DNA of 64,000 nucleotides from CAYGDP01 sp964348665 (GCA_964348665.1 CAYGDP010000018.1:1-64000), one strand, 5' to 3'; numbered from the stretch's first letter, positions 22,451-31,132 are shown. Numbers and translations: made by a program. The notes: generated by a model not told the origin, from the letters alone.

Positions 22451-23404
22451 TTAGAATGTTCCGCTAAATGTCGCAACCACTTTTGCTTCGGTTTCCAATT
22501 GCCGTCCGTTCAAGTCCTGAACCACGGGCACCTGGGGCGCGAGCGTGACCGCGAAATGTTTGGAAAATCCGACGCGGATTCCCGTCGAGAGGAACAGTAC
22601 GGTGCCGCCAGAGTTCGGATCGGATTCACCCTCTTCTTCATTTCGGAATAAATGACGGACGTTTGTTTCGAGGAAAACACTCGTTTGTGGATACCGTTGG
22701 ATATCCGGTGTCAGCCGATACGCCAGCGTGACGCCTCCATCCAGACGATCGCCAAGTCGGAAGTCATGAGCTTTCCCACGAATGATATATTGCACGCTGG
22801 CATCGAGGGCGAGACGGGAGGTTAGCCAACGGGAATACGCCAGCCCAATCATCCCATCCACCGCGCCGCTTCCCGCTGTTGCGGCTGGTTCGACACGTTC
22901 GCCGTGGGAATTTCGCACGTTATCGCGTCCCGTCGGGAATTTGACCCCTCCGAAGATCGCGAAATTTCCCGCGCGACTCTTATGAAATCGCCACTTCGAA
23001 GTGAGCCAAAGATCGGTCAATCCATCCGGATTAAACGACACAATTTCCGTGTCTGTTCCTTCCAGCTCGGCTTGTCTCGGGTGAAACGCCGCGTAGTAAC
23101 CTAGCGCAATACCGAGCTGTACGTCATTGGTCACGCCGTAGCTGAACGACTGCGTAGTCAACAAGCTGCTGTCGAGATAATCGAAGTGCTCCGCAGCCGC
23201 CGCGCCCGCGTCAATCTCGGCCTGCGACAAATGCTCGAATTCAGTGAACTCGAATCGGGTTTCAATGGCGAGCTGCCCGCGTTTGAGCGTCTCCCCGGAT
23301 TGAGTGTTGGAGCCGCCGCCCGCCGTGGCTGGGCCATGATCGGCACACGCGAGCCAGGCTCCAGTGAAACAAGAGAATACAACGAATAAGTGTTTGTTTA
23401 TCAT
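22451..23404 (-). CDS. outer-membrane beta-barrel transporter-like protein
   Basis: 317 residues with a signal peptide (KHLFVVFSCFTGAWLACA) and a regular alternation of amphipathic strands with tight turns, ending in Phe (FSGTF), as expected of an outer-membrane barrel. Characteristic blocks are TLKRGQLAIETRFEFTEF, GVTNDVQLGIALGYY, FGGVKFPTGRDN and GIRVGFSKHFAVTLAPQVPVVQDLNG. It resembles the 'transporter / MetA-pathway of phenol degradation' barrel families. It lies 14 bp upstream of the YHS lipoprotein gene and is probably co-transcribed. Cargo unknown; the Cys-rich and YHS neighbours hint at metals. Confidence 0.8.
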   Translation of the reverse strand: MINKHLFVVFSCFTGAWLACADHGPATAGGGSNTQSGETLKRGQLAIETRFEFTEFEHLSQAEIDAGAAAAEHFDYLDSSLLTTQSFSYGVTNDVQLGIALGYYAAFHPRQAELEGTDTEIVSFNPDGLTDLWLTSKWRFHKSRAGNFAIFGGVKFPTGRDNVRNSHGERVEPAATAGSGAVDGMIGLAYSRWLTSRLALDASVQYIIRGKAHDFRLGDRLDGGVTLAYRLTPDIQRYPQTSVFLETNVRHLFRNEEEGESDPNSGGTVLFLSTGIRVGFSKHFAVTLAPQVPVVQDLNGRQLETEAKVVATFSGTF

Positions 23405-23518
23405 AGAAAGAATTCCTCAAATATAGACTTTAGCGATGGACGGAGTGCGCATATGCGTGCGATCCATACAATTCAAGCCGCGCTGAAACCAGCCGGCCTC
23501 GACAACAAAAAACAGAGT

Positions 23519-23911
23519 TTAAACGAGAAACTTCGGGGGAGGGACGGGAGGTTTGATGCTTAAAGAGGGTGCTTCGGCAGAAACCACAAATCGCTCGACG
23601 GATGCCAGCGGAGCGGATTGAATACCAAGATGTTCGGGAACGATCATGGTCCATTTCGGAGTTTGAAGGCTGGCGGGACCGTTTGGACCCTGGCATTCGG
23701 CTGCGCGCAACACGCGAACCAGCGTCGATGAATCAGATGGTTTTCCCTTAGCAGCGTTTTTTTTCGCGCAACAGCAGAGTTTAACTTTGGAATGATCGGT
23801 TGGACACCCACACACGCCGTCGCACGTAACGGCAGATTGGTTTTGCGATGGAAACGTCCAGTTCTGGATTGGCGGCAAACTAAAGAGCGCCAGCAGATAG
23901 GAGATGAACAT
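23519..23911 (-). CDS. small Cys-rich protein with one N-terminal membrane segment
   Basis: About 130 residues from ATG at 23911; a GTG at 23941 would add ten residues. A hydrophobic segment (MFISYLLALFSLPPI) is followed by a cysteine-rich stretch with seven Cys in all (CDGVCGC, LCCCAKK and one near residue 74). The C-terminus is proline-rich (SIKPPVPPPKFLV). No family is recognised. Together with the barrel and the YHS lipoprotein it forms a minus-strand trio; clustered thiols near a membrane suggest metal binding, but this is inference. The short length and lack of a strong ribosome site leave some doubt. Confidence 0.6.
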   Translation of the reverse strand: MFISYLLALFSLPPIQNWTFPSQNQSAVTCDGVCGCPTDHSKVKLCCCAKKNAAKGKPSDSSTLVRVLRAAECQGPNGPASLQTPKWTMIVPEHLGIQSAPLASVERFVVSAEAPSLSIKPPVPPPKFLV

Positions 23912-23984
23912 CGCGAGGAATGTTTTTCGCAATAATTCCACTACGTCAGATACTAACAAAGACGAACCGGCGGCACAAGTGGTT

Positions 23985-26165
23985 TCACCGTCCAACTCCG
24001 ATCGGGATTTTGTCGCCGAGTTTTTTGCCCCAGTAATCTTCGGTGACGGGCGCGGGGTGCATGGGGATGCCATAGGATTCCGCACCGGTGTCTGTCAAAA
24101 ATTTTGCGCGTGCTTTGAGCCAATCGTCGCTCAATGGAACGCTTCGTCCAGCGTCCGTTGCGGGCGATTTGTGCAACAATTGATAGGCGTCTAGTGGCAG
24201 GCGCCCGTAACCGCCCCGGCCGATGGAACGCAGGAGGGGGTCGGCGTGGATCCCGTTTTTCTCTTGTTGCGTCGCTTTGCGGAACGCGTCGAGAGTGGCA
24301 TAGTTATCGGGAGGAAACGAACCGGTTTTGCGGTCTCCCTCCCAAAATTTTGGGCCATTTTTTCGCCCCGCCCATCGAACCAGGGGACCGCGTTTGCCGA
24401 TTCGCCAGAATAAATTATGATCGAAGACGTTTCCCAGTCGCGTGGCATAATCATCCACCCAAAGCGGCGTCGCGTCGTCTTCTGCCACAATAATATTATT
24501 GAAGATGTCGCATTGGGTCGGCCACCCACCGTTCTTGCCGTCCTCCGGCAAATCCGGCCATCCGCTCACGTCGAACACAGTTTTATTTTTACCGCGACCG
24601 ACGACGGTGTTATTGTAAATTTTTCCATAATTGAAAGTTTCGATCATGCTGATTTCCTCGCCGCCGTTGTATTCGGAGACGCAGTACCGCATGATGTTGT
24701 ACATGCTGGCGATGGGAAAACCGCGATAGCGTTTTTGCTCGCCCCCCGAGCCCATGATGAGAAACCCGACTCCTTCGTTGTGGTGGGAGTAGCAGAATTC
24801 CATCGTGCATGCCTCGCATCCCCAATCGATATCGAACCCGCCGGCGTCGCGTTGCGGCCGTCCGCGGAACGCTTCGCAGTAGCGAATGGTCACATTGATC
24901 GAGTTCCATGTCCAGATATTGATGCAAGCGTTGTTGTACCCTAGACAATGCTCGATCAGGCCGTTCTGGCCGCTCTGAATCCAAATGCCCGCCATCCCTG
25001 CGTTGCTGAATGCGGTGCAATGCCGGATAACGGTGTTGCGGCAGCCATTTTGATCCAGCCCGCCAACCACGATACCATCGCCATCGTTGGCGAATGTCAG
25101 GCAATTCTCAATGACTACGCCGTCGTACCCGTTGCCAGTCTTTTCCCACTCGCTTCCGACGTGTATGCCGTGCGCGCCATTGTCAAAGGCGACACAGTTG
25201 ATAATCCGAATGGCTTTGGGTTGCGGAGTTTCTTTCGTTGCGATTACTGCGATTGCGCTCTGTTCATATTGAGGATCGGATGTGGCTTCGATGTCTTGAA
25301 TAGTCCAATGACTCTGGTCAATCAGAGATACAGCGGGCCGATGGTGTCCATTGATAAAAGGCCTTTTCCCTTCTCCATAGGCGCCGATGTGAATCCCATT
25401 CTCCTGTGTGCCGTTCCCCTGGGGGGCAAGTGATTCATCCCAGCGCTGGCCTCGTCGAAGTAGAATTGCATCTCCCGGGTCGAATCGGCGCGGGTTGACA
25501 GGCTGAAACGTTTTCCACGGTTTGCCTTCCGACAATCCGTCGTTTGTATCGCTTCCAGTTTTGGAGTCCACATAATAAGTCTTGCCCGTAGCGCGGATCG
25601 GCGGAGATGGCGAGTCTGATCGGTACCCTTCCCGTTGCTGGCTAACCGAAAAATCAATCACGCCGCGCGTGGGATCGTTGGTGTGATCAATTTTGTCTCC
25701 TTTCAGTGTTGCCGAGTGATAAAGCGTCAGCGCGATCTTTTCAATGGTCACATCGCCTTGGAGCAATTGAATGCCAAGTATGTGTTCGCCCGGTTGATCG
25801 GCGTAGAGTTCGATCTGCCAACCTGGGTGCCGCGAAAAATGGATCCATTGCGACTTCGTATTCGGATGCACGAGGATTTGCGCCCGTGCGCTGTGAAGCG
25901 GTTGTATGCCATCGAGATCGTACGTCAACAAGCTGGCGCGATCGGTGTTGGATGTCACTTTGAGCCAGACGTACCAAACGCCGTACATGGGAAGGGTGAC
26001 CTTGCGCGTAACCGATTTGGGAGAATCCTTTTCAAAGGTATCCTCTTCTTTTTGTTTCCCCTTGAGCCGGTCGCCTTCAAGAAAAATCGGCACTTTGACG
26101 CGGCTTTCCTCTGCGAACGAAATCGCGCAAAATACAGCCACACAAATCAAAGGCGGCACACGCAT
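23985..26165 (-). CDS. secreted right-handed parallel beta-helix protein
   Basis: 726 residues with a signal peptide (PLICVAVFCAISFAEE). Residues about 20-190 form a beta-sandwich-like N-domain. From about residue 195 (TYYVDSKTGSDTNDGLSEGKPW) the sequence has the DUF1565/pectate-lyase-like opening followed by coils rich in Asn, Gly and Cys, such as IRIINCVAFDNGAHGIHVGS, VVIENCLTFANDGDGIVVGG and VTIRYCEAFRGR. These are typical of extracellular polysaccharide-active or surface beta-helix proteins. Catalytic residues cannot be assigned by reading. It lies alone, 73 bp upstream of the Cys-rich gene on the same strand. Confidence 0.85.
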   Translation of the reverse strand: MRVPPLICVAVFCAISFAEESRVKVPIFLEGDRLKGKQKEEDTFEKDSPKSVTRKVTLPMYGVWYVWLKVTSNTDRASLLTYDLDGIQPLHSARAQILVHPNTKSQWIHFSRHPGWQIELYADQPGEHILGIQLLQGDVTIEKIALTLYHSATLKGDKIDHTNDPTRGVIDFSVSQQREGYRSDSPSPPIRATGKTYYVDSKTGSDTNDGLSEGKPWKTFQPVNPRRFDPGDAILLRRGQRWDESLAPQGNGTQENGIHIGAYGEGKRPFINGHHRPAVSLIDQSHWTIQDIEATSDPQYEQSAIAVIATKETPQPKAIRIINCVAFDNGAHGIHVGSEWEKTGNGYDGVVIENCLTFANDGDGIVVGGLDQNGCRNTVIRHCTAFSNAGMAGIWIQSGQNGLIEHCLGYNNACINIWTWNSINVTIRYCEAFRGRPQRDAGGFDIDWGCEACTMEFCYSHHNEGVGFLIMGSGGEQKRYRGFPIASMYNIMRYCVSEYNGGEEISMIETFNYGKIYNNTVVGRGKNKTVFDVSGWPDLPEDGKNGGWPTQCDIFNNIIVAEDDATPLWVDDYATRLGNVFDHNLFWRIGKRGPLVRWAGRKNGPKFWEGDRKTGSFPPDNYATLDAFRKATQQEKNGIHADPLLRSIGRGGYGRLPLDAYQLLHKSPATDAGRSVPLSDDWLKARAKFLTDTGAESYGIPMHPAPVTEDYWGKKLGDKIPIGVGR

Positions 26166-26298
26166 CGATATATTCTGCCGTCCATGAACACAGTGGTCAA
26201 TCGTGAAAAATTGTGAAGGATTGTCATGGCAATTCTTGCGAAACCGCTCTTTGTAGTGGATATTAGAATAAAGGAAACTAAAGATTAGGGGGTGAACG

Positions 26299-26541
26299 AT
26301 GAAAAGCTGGATACCATTACTGATGGCCGTCCTGTTAGGGGTGTGGGCGAGTGGTTGTGTCGTTCATGGGCACGGTCACGTTTCCCATGGAGTAGAAGTT
26401 GAAATCCCCGTTGATCATGTTCATACTCATGATTGCGGCCATTACTCTTATTATGGTCACTGGTATCATCGCCACGGTCACTCGCACGGCCCTCACTGTG
26501 GCCATGTGTTTCGTGGCGGGATTTGGATTTATGGTCGGTGA
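26299..26541 (+). CDS. small His-rich lipoprotein
   Basis: 80 residues. A GGGGGTGA ribosome site lies six bases before ATG 26299. The signal peptide ends in a lipobox (GVWASGC, Cys20). The mature part has 15 histidines in about 60 residues (HGHGHVSH, DHVHTHDCGH, HRHGHSHGPHCGH), with aromatic residues and two further Cys. Such composition suggests periplasmic or outer-membrane binding of Zn, Ni, Co or Cu. It has no obvious operon partner: the upstream gene is divergent and the next gene is hisH, 330 bp away. No family name is recognised. Confidence 0.75.
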   Translation: MKSWIPLLMAVLLGVWASGCVVHGHGHVSHGVEVEIPVDHVHTHDCGHYSYYGHWYHRHGHSHGPHCGHVFRGGIWIYGR

Positions 26542-26871
26542 TTTGCCTCTGCCAGTTCTTTGCGCAGATGTTTTGAAGCAAAAAACTTGCCAATGATAGG
26601 CAAAGCCGTTGTGTCATGGGCAGAATGAATCCAATTGGCCAGAGCGGAGTTTCGTTTGTTGAAGTGCGAAGGAGCGTTTTTAGCTCGGCGGCGCGCAGAT
26701 AACTCACCATGACCATATGAAGTAACAATCCTACCCCGCACATATCGTCTTGTCGCGCTCTGGCGTTTGGAGTTCAAGCTTTCGCTTGAAGTTTCACTTG
26801 ATCGGTCACACGGAAGCGTGATCTCCGAACCCGTGCTTGCGATGCGAGCGGATTACGACTACACTCTCGCT
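26542..26871. other. 330-bp intergenic gap with one hairpin and no supported gene
   Basis: No convincing coding frame is present; short open frames on both strands lack signals or recognisable sequence. The one visible structure is TTCAAGC (26773-26779) with GCTTGAA (26784-26790), a 7-bp hairpin with loop TTTC set in a GTTTGGAGTT/TTGAAGTTT context like the repeat at 11140-11279. The hisH promoter is presumably here, but I see no clear -35/-10 pair. HisH could start at ATG 26842 or GTG 26872. Confidence 0.6.
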
Positions 26872-27489
26872 GTGATAGCCCTGATTGATTACGGAATGGG
26901 GAACTTGCGAAGTGTCGAGAAGGCGCTTGCGCGGGTCGGCGCGGACGTGCAGATCATCAGCGATCCTCAAAGACTTGCTGCCGCCGATGCGATGGTACTG
27001 CCGGGTGTTGGCGCGTTCGACGATTGCATTCGCAATCTCCAAAAACAAAACCTCTTCGACGCCACAAGTGAATTCATCGCGTCGGACAAACCATTTCTCG
27101 GCATTTGTCTTGGTTATCAGGCGCTCTTCGAGGGCAGCGACGAAGGCAGCGGTGCGACCGCAGGGCTTGGTATCTTCCGCGGACGTGTTGTCCGTTTTCC
27201 CAACGACGCAAGTTTGAAAGTGCCGCAGATCGGCTGGAATCAGCTCAACGTGACTCGTCGCAAATGTCCATTGCTGGCAGGCGTGGGCGACGACGCATGG
27301 GTATATTTTGTCCACAGCTATTTTCCAACACCCAAAGATCCTTCCATTGTTGCCACCGAGACTGATTACGGCTCGCCCTTCGCCTCAATGATCTGGGACA
27401 AGAACGTCTTCGCAACGCAATTTCACCCGGAAAAATCGCAGTCCGTTGGGCTCAAAATGCTCAAGAATTTTGTGGAATTGATTCAATAG
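26872..27489 (+). CDS. hisH: imidazole glycerol phosphate synthase, glutaminase subunit HisH
   Basis: 205 residues from GTG at 26872, which gives the family-typical N-terminus (V/M)IALIDYGMGNLRS. An ATG at 26842 would add ten residues. The class I glutamine amidotransferase triad is seen: the nucleophile Cys in GICLGYQALF and His-Glu in FHPEKSQSVG. LPGVGAFDDCI and HSYFPTP are also typical. HisH supplies ammonia to HisF for histidine and AICAR synthesis. hisA follows on the same strand after a 138-bp repeat-containing gap; hisF is not in the window. Confidence 0.95.
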   Translation: MIALIDYGMGNLRSVEKALARVGADVQIISDPQRLAAADAMVLPGVGAFDDCIRNLQKQNLFDATSEFIASDKPFLGICLGYQALFEGSDEGSGATAGLGIFRGRVVRFPNDASLKVPQIGWNQLNVTRRKCPLLAGVGDDAWVYFVHSYFPTPKDPSIVATETDYGSPFASMIWDKNVFATQFHPEKSQSVGLKMLKNFVELIQ

Positions 27490-27617
27490 CCACGAAAAGC
27501 ACAAAAAGGATTAGAATGGCTTCGACGCACGCAAATCGAAAAAGAATTTTTCGCGCCTATTCGTGTATTTCGTGGGCTATCCGTTCATTTTTTGTGCTTT
27601 TTTGTGTTTTTTGTGGC
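27489..27617. repeat. long inverted repeat between hisH and hisA
   Basis: GCCACGAAAAGCACAAAAAGG (27489-27509, overlapping the hisH stop) and the segment at 27597-27617 (CTTTTTTG, TGTTTTTT, GTGGC) are inverted copies at 18 of 21 positions. The interior holds TTCGTGTATTTCGTGG-like words that recur in fragments near 29004 and 59889. The element could form a long hairpin in a hisHA transcript. It looks like a member of a dispersed repeat family. Confidence 0.6.
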
Positions 27618-27627
27618 CAATAAAACC

Positions 27628-28356
27628 ATGCTCATCCTCCCCGCCATAGACCTCAAAGACGGCAAGGTCGTCCGCCTCCTGCAGGGTCGCGCTGACGCAG
27701 TCACCGTCTATTCTGACGATCCCGTTGCCGTTGCCCGCCGCTGGCAATACGAAGGCGCGAGTTATCTTCACCTCGTTGACCTCGACGGCGCTTTCGAAGG
27801 CACGCCGAAGAATTTCGATACCATCAAACAAATTCTTGCCGCCATCTCCATCGGCGCGGAAGTCGGCGGTGGTCTGCGCAATGACAAGGACATTCAGCGA
27901 TTGCTTGACGTAGGCGCAGCGCGCTGCGTCGTCGGGACAAAGGCTTGCGAATCCATCCAGATTGTCCGTGACCTCGTCAAACATTTCGGCAAACGCATCG
28001 CCATCGGCGTGGACGCTCGTGACGGCTTCGTCGCGGTAAAGGGCTGGACAGAGGCAACAAAGCTTCGCGCCATCGAGTTCGGCAAGCAACTCGCCGATGC
28101 AGGTGTTCACTGTATCATTTACACTGATATCTCCACCGACGGCATGCTCGGCGGCCCCAATCTAAAAGCCATGAGCGAAATGTGCGACGCGTTGTTGGCA
28201 AGGCCTGCCCCGCACTGCGGGGTAATCGCCAGTGGCGGAGTGTGCAAAACCGATGACGTTCACGCCCTCCGCGCACTCGGCAAGAAAAACCTCGGTGGAG
28301 TCATCATCGGGAAGGCGTTGTATGATGGGAAGTTGAAGTTGGGGGAGGTATTGTAA
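27628..28356 (+). CDS. hisA: phosphoribosylformimino-5-aminoimidazole carboxamide ribotide isomerase HisA
   Basis: 242 residues from ATG at 27628. This is a (beta/alpha)8 barrel with the catalytic Asp in ILPAIDLKDGKVVRL near residue 8, the central VGGGLRNDKDI phosphate loop, GVDARDGFVAVKGW with the second catalytic Asp, the TDISTDGMLGGPNL loop and VIASGGVCKTDDV. It catalyses the Amadori rearrangement in histidine synthesis. A short in-frame palindrome (28208-28222) encodes the RPAPHCG segment just before VIASGG, where most HisA proteins are shorter; it should lie at the surface end of a barrel helix. Confidence 0.95.
   Translation: MLILPAIDLKDGKVVRLLQGRADAVTVYSDDPVAVARRWQYEGASYLHLVDLDGAFEGTPKNFDTIKQILAAISIGAEVGGGLRNDKDIQRLLDVGAARCVVGTKACESIQIVRDLVKHFGKRIAIGVDARDGFVAVKGWTEATKLRAIEFGKQLADAGVHCIIYTDISTDGMLGGPNLKAMSEMCDALLARPAPHCGVIASGGVCKTDDVHALRALGKKNLGGVIIGKALYDGKLKLGEVL
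28208..28222. repeat. short in-frame palindrome inside hisA
   Basis: CCCCGC (28208-28213) and GCGGGG (28217-28222) are perfect complements around ACT. The segment encodes the PAPHCG residues preceding the conserved VIASGG strand. It is short and could be chance, but it fits the pattern of in-frame palindromes in other genes here. Confidence 0.4.
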
Positions 28357-28402
28357 ATGTTCCTTTCTTGACTGGGATAATTGGGCAACGCATACTTTGC
28401 CC

Positions 28403-28951
28403 ATGTCGAAGCACTCTTTGGCAGTTGTTGGTATAAAAGTTGTGGGTCTTTTGTGTCTGTTTCTCTCGCTGGAGAAATTTGTGTCTGTTGTAACGAGCAG
28501 TTGGTTTTTACTAATGGGCATACCCTACGAACAATCAGATTCAGTCTTGTTGCTTGTTGCGGCCTTGCTCCCATTTGCAGTGCTAGCAACAGGAGCATAT
28601 GTTGGGTTGAAGAAATCGGAGTGGCTACTAACGAAACTACTCGGCTCAGAGAAGTCAGCCACCGAAACGACTGGCGAACCGTTAAATGCATTTGATTTGG
28701 AAGCCGTGGCCTACTCCGTGATTGGGATGGTGATTATCGTTACCACGTTTCCGAGATTGCTGGCGCAGACAATCATCCTTTTGAAGCCCAATCTGACGGT
28801 TTACGGGACACAGCCATTGTTTGACGAACAATGGTGGTCAAACAACTGGCCCGTCTTTCTCGGAAATGCCATCGAGACAATGTTTGGTGTATTGCTCGTA
28901 TTTAAAAATCGAAGCCTCACGAAGTTTTTACTATCGCTGCGGAAGAGTTAA
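28403..28951 (+). CDS. hypothetical multi-pass membrane protein
   Basis: 182 residues from ATG at 28403 (a TTG two codons upstream is possible). About four hydrophobic segments are seen: VVGIKVVGLLCLFLSL, VLLLVAALLPFAVLATGAY, AYSVIGMVIIVTTFPRLLA and the region WPVFLGNAIETMFGVLLVF. A soluble loop (SEKSATETTGEPLNAFD) lies between helices 2 and 3. No family is recognised. Base composition is visibly more AT-rich than its neighbours, hinting at a different history. It lies between hisA and uvrD without overlap; no ribosome site is evident. Confidence 0.65.
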   Translation: MSKHSLAVVGIKVVGLLCLFLSLEKFVSVVTSSWFLLMGIPYEQSDSVLLLVAALLPFAVLATGAYVGLKKSEWLLTKLLGSEKSATETTGEPLNAFDLEAVAYSVIGMVIIVTTFPRLLAQTIILLKPNLTVYGTQPLFDEQWWSNNWPVFLGNAIETMFGVLLVFKNRSLTKFLLSLRKS

Positions 28952-29003
28952 AGCCATAGAGTTGCTTCGCCTGCGCGTGCGATACTAACTAAGTGTGGAC
29001 AAC

Positions 29004-29033
29004 CATTCGCGTGCATTCGCGCGCATTCGCGGT
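29004..29033 (+). repeat. three tandem decamers upstream of uvrD
   Basis: CATTCGCGTG, CATTCGCGCG and CATTCGCGGT run head to tail, ending 14 bases before the helicase ATG. Related words (TATTCGCGAAATTCGTGG) occur near 59886, so this looks like a fragment of a dispersed repeat rather than an operator array. Confidence 0.6.
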
Positions 29034-29047
29034 TAAAATGCTTCGCG

Positions 29048-31132
29048 ATGGAGAAAGAATTTGTTCTCAAACCAGTTGCATCGTCGCGAACGTTGCGCAT
29101 TGATTACGAGAGGGAGCTGAATCCGCAGCAACTTGCCGCGGTGACGGCGGGGGCTGGTCCGTCTCTGGTCATCGCGGGTGCGGGCAGCGGCAAAACGCGG
29201 ACGCTGACCTTTCGGCTGGCATGGCTGGTGGAGCATGGAATTGTTCCCGATAACGTGCTGCTGCTGACCTTTACCAACAAAGCGGCGCAAGAGATGCTCA
29301 AACGAGCACAAGCGCTTCTGGTCGGTCATCCCATCGCATTGATGTGGAGTGGAACGTTTCATCATCTCGCACATCGCGGCTTGCGTCGGCACGCGAAGCT
29401 GGTCGGATTCGAAAATGATTTTACGATTCTTGACCGTGAAGATGCAAAGGATTTGCTTAATGCTTGCGTTGCCGATGCGGGGATTGACGTGAAAGCGGAA
29501 CGGTTTCCGAAAGGCGACGTATTGGCGGAGGTTTTCGGGATGTGCGCGAATACCGAGCGGCCTCTGGCGCGCGTGTTGAACGATGATTATCCCTATTTCG
29601 CGCATCTGGAAGAGCAAATTGCGAACATTGGCAAGCTTTACGGGAAACGAAAGCGGGAAACCAACGCGATGGATTTCGACGATCTACTGACGTTCTGGCT
29701 CCGACTGTTGCAGGAGCAGCCTGATTTGCGACAAGCGTACGGACAACGATTTCAATACATCCTCGTGGATGAATATCAGGACACCAACAAGATTCAGGCT
29801 GACATCGTGGATGCGCTGGCCGCGGCGCATCAGAATTTGATGGTGGTGGGGGATGACGCGCAGAGCATTTATTCGTGGCGCGGGGCGAACTTCCGGAACA
29901 TCCTCACATTTCCCGACCGCTACAAAGGCTGCAAGGTATTCAAGATCGAGACCAACTATCGCAGCGTGCCGGAGATTTTGTCAGCGGCAAATTCGGTGAT
30001 CGTTCATAATCGGCATCAATTTGAGAAGACTTTGCGTCCGTCGCGGCCGAGCGGTCCAAAGCCCGTGCTGGTTCCCTGTGCTGACTCGAACCAGCAGGCC
30101 TTGTTTGTTGCGCAACAAATCCTTGAACTGCGCGACGAAGGCATGCCGCTCAATGAAATCGCGGTGCTTTACCGCAACCATTACAACTCGATGGAATTGC
30201 AAATGGAACTGGTGCGCCGCAACATCCCATTTCAGATCACCAGCGGTCTGCGGTTCTTTGAGCAAGCCCACATTAAGGACGTGGCGGCATTTTTGAAACT
30301 GGCGGTAAATCCGAGCGATGAACTGGCATTCAAGAGGATGACGCAACTCTTGCAAGGTATCGGCGGCAAGACGGCGCAGAAACTTTGGGAAGCATTCCGC
30401 GCTCAGCCATCCGCCGTCAGAATCGAAACGATGGGAGGGGATGCGATGATGAAGCTCGTGCCGAAGAAGGCAGTAGTAGAGTGGAAGAAACTGGCGAAGA
30501 CGTTGAGCGATGTGCGATGCGCTTTGGGTGGCGAGTCAGAATCCGCCGCCCAAAATCCAAAGCCCAAAGCCAAAGGCCACGTCTCCGAAATGATCCACAT
30601 CGTAGTGGGCGGCTTTTACGACGAGTACATGAAGATCAAATTTCCGGAATACCGCAATCGCCGCGAAGACCTTGACCAACTCGCTCTTTTTGCAATGCAA
30701 TTTCAGTCCGCGGCGGAATTTCTGGCGCAGCTTTCCCTGATGACGAACCTCGAAGCGGAAGATGCGCGCCCCGACCCAAACCGCGAGACCGAACAAGTCC
30801 GCCTCTCTACTGTGCATCAGGCAAAGGGTCAGGAGTGGGGGGCCGTATTTGTGATTTGGTTGGCGGACGGAATGTTTCCATCGAGCCGGTCTCTTGGCTC
30901 GCACGATTCGGACGACGAAGACATCGATGGCGAGGAGGAAGAGCGGCGCTTGTTTTACGTCGCGGTCACTCGCGCGAAAGATGAGCTTTATCTCTGTTAT
31001 CCGCTGATCCGAGCCACGGGAGCGTTTGACGACGCATTACAAAAACCATCGCGGTTCATTCAGGAAATCCCGAAAAACCTGCGCGTGGACGCGATGCTGC
31101 GGACGGCACTGGATTCGCCGCACGATTTTTAG
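29048..31132 (+). CDS. uvrD: UvrD/PcrA-type superfamily 1 DNA helicase
   Basis: 694 residues. The SF1A motifs appear in order: Q motif LNPQQLAAV (about 25), Walker A AGAGSGKTRTL (43-53), LLTFTNKAA, Walker B LVDEYQDTN (about 239), motif III DDAQSIYSWRGA, motif IV NYRSVPEIL, motif V TVHQAKGQEWGAV and motif VI VAVTRAKDELYL. It unwinds DNA 3'-5' in nucleotide excision and mismatch repair and displaces proteins from DNA. A low-complexity linker (ESAAQNPKPKAKGH, about 500-513) is encoded by a palindromic, heptamer-like stretch (30523-30554 and onwards). It is convergent with the CoA-binding gene. Confidence 0.93.
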   Translation: MEKEFVLKPVASSRTLRIDYERELNPQQLAAVTAGAGPSLVIAGAGSGKTRTLTFRLAWLVEHGIVPDNVLLLTFTNKAAQEMLKRAQALLVGHPIALMWSGTFHHLAHRGLRRHAKLVGFENDFTILDREDAKDLLNACVADAGIDVKAERFPKGDVLAEVFGMCANTERPLARVLNDDYPYFAHLEEQIANIGKLYGKRKRETNAMDFDDLLTFWLRLLQEQPDLRQAYGQRFQYILVDEYQDTNKIQADIVDALAAAHQNLMVVGDDAQSIYSWRGANFRNILTFPDRYKGCKVFKIETNYRSVPEILSAANSVIVHNRHQFEKTLRPSRPSGPKPVLVPCADSNQQALFVAQQILELRDEGMPLNEIAVLYRNHYNSMELQMELVRRNIPFQITSGLRFFEQAHIKDVAAFLKLAVNPSDELAFKRMTQLLQGIGGKTAQKLWEAFRAQPSAVRIETMGGDAMMKLVPKKAVVEWKKLAKTLSDVRCALGGESESAAQNPKPKAKGHVSEMIHIVVGGFYDEYMKIKFPEYRNRREDLDQLALFAMQFQSAAEFLAQLSLMTNLEAEDARPDPNRETEQVRLSTVHQAKGQEWGAVFVIWLADGMFPSSRSLGSHDSDDEDIDGEEEERRLFYVAVTRAKDELYLCYPLIRATGAFDDALQKPSRFIQEIPKNLRVDAMLRTALDSPHDF
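30523..30554. repeat. in-frame palindrome inside uvrD
   Basis: TTTGGGTGGCG (30523-30533) and CGCCGCCCAAA (30544-30554) pair at 10 of 11 positions, with the mismatch a G-T wobble. Just after it come CCAAA-containing heptamer-like words (CCAAAGC, CCAAAGC). It encodes part of a Gly/Ser/Lys/Pro linker between helicase motifs IV and V. Confidence 0.5.

Noticed and set aside
26529..26777. 82-codon minus-strand frame downstream of the His-rich gene
   Set aside because: No ribosome site, signal or family sequence, and the composition is unlike the neighbouring genes.
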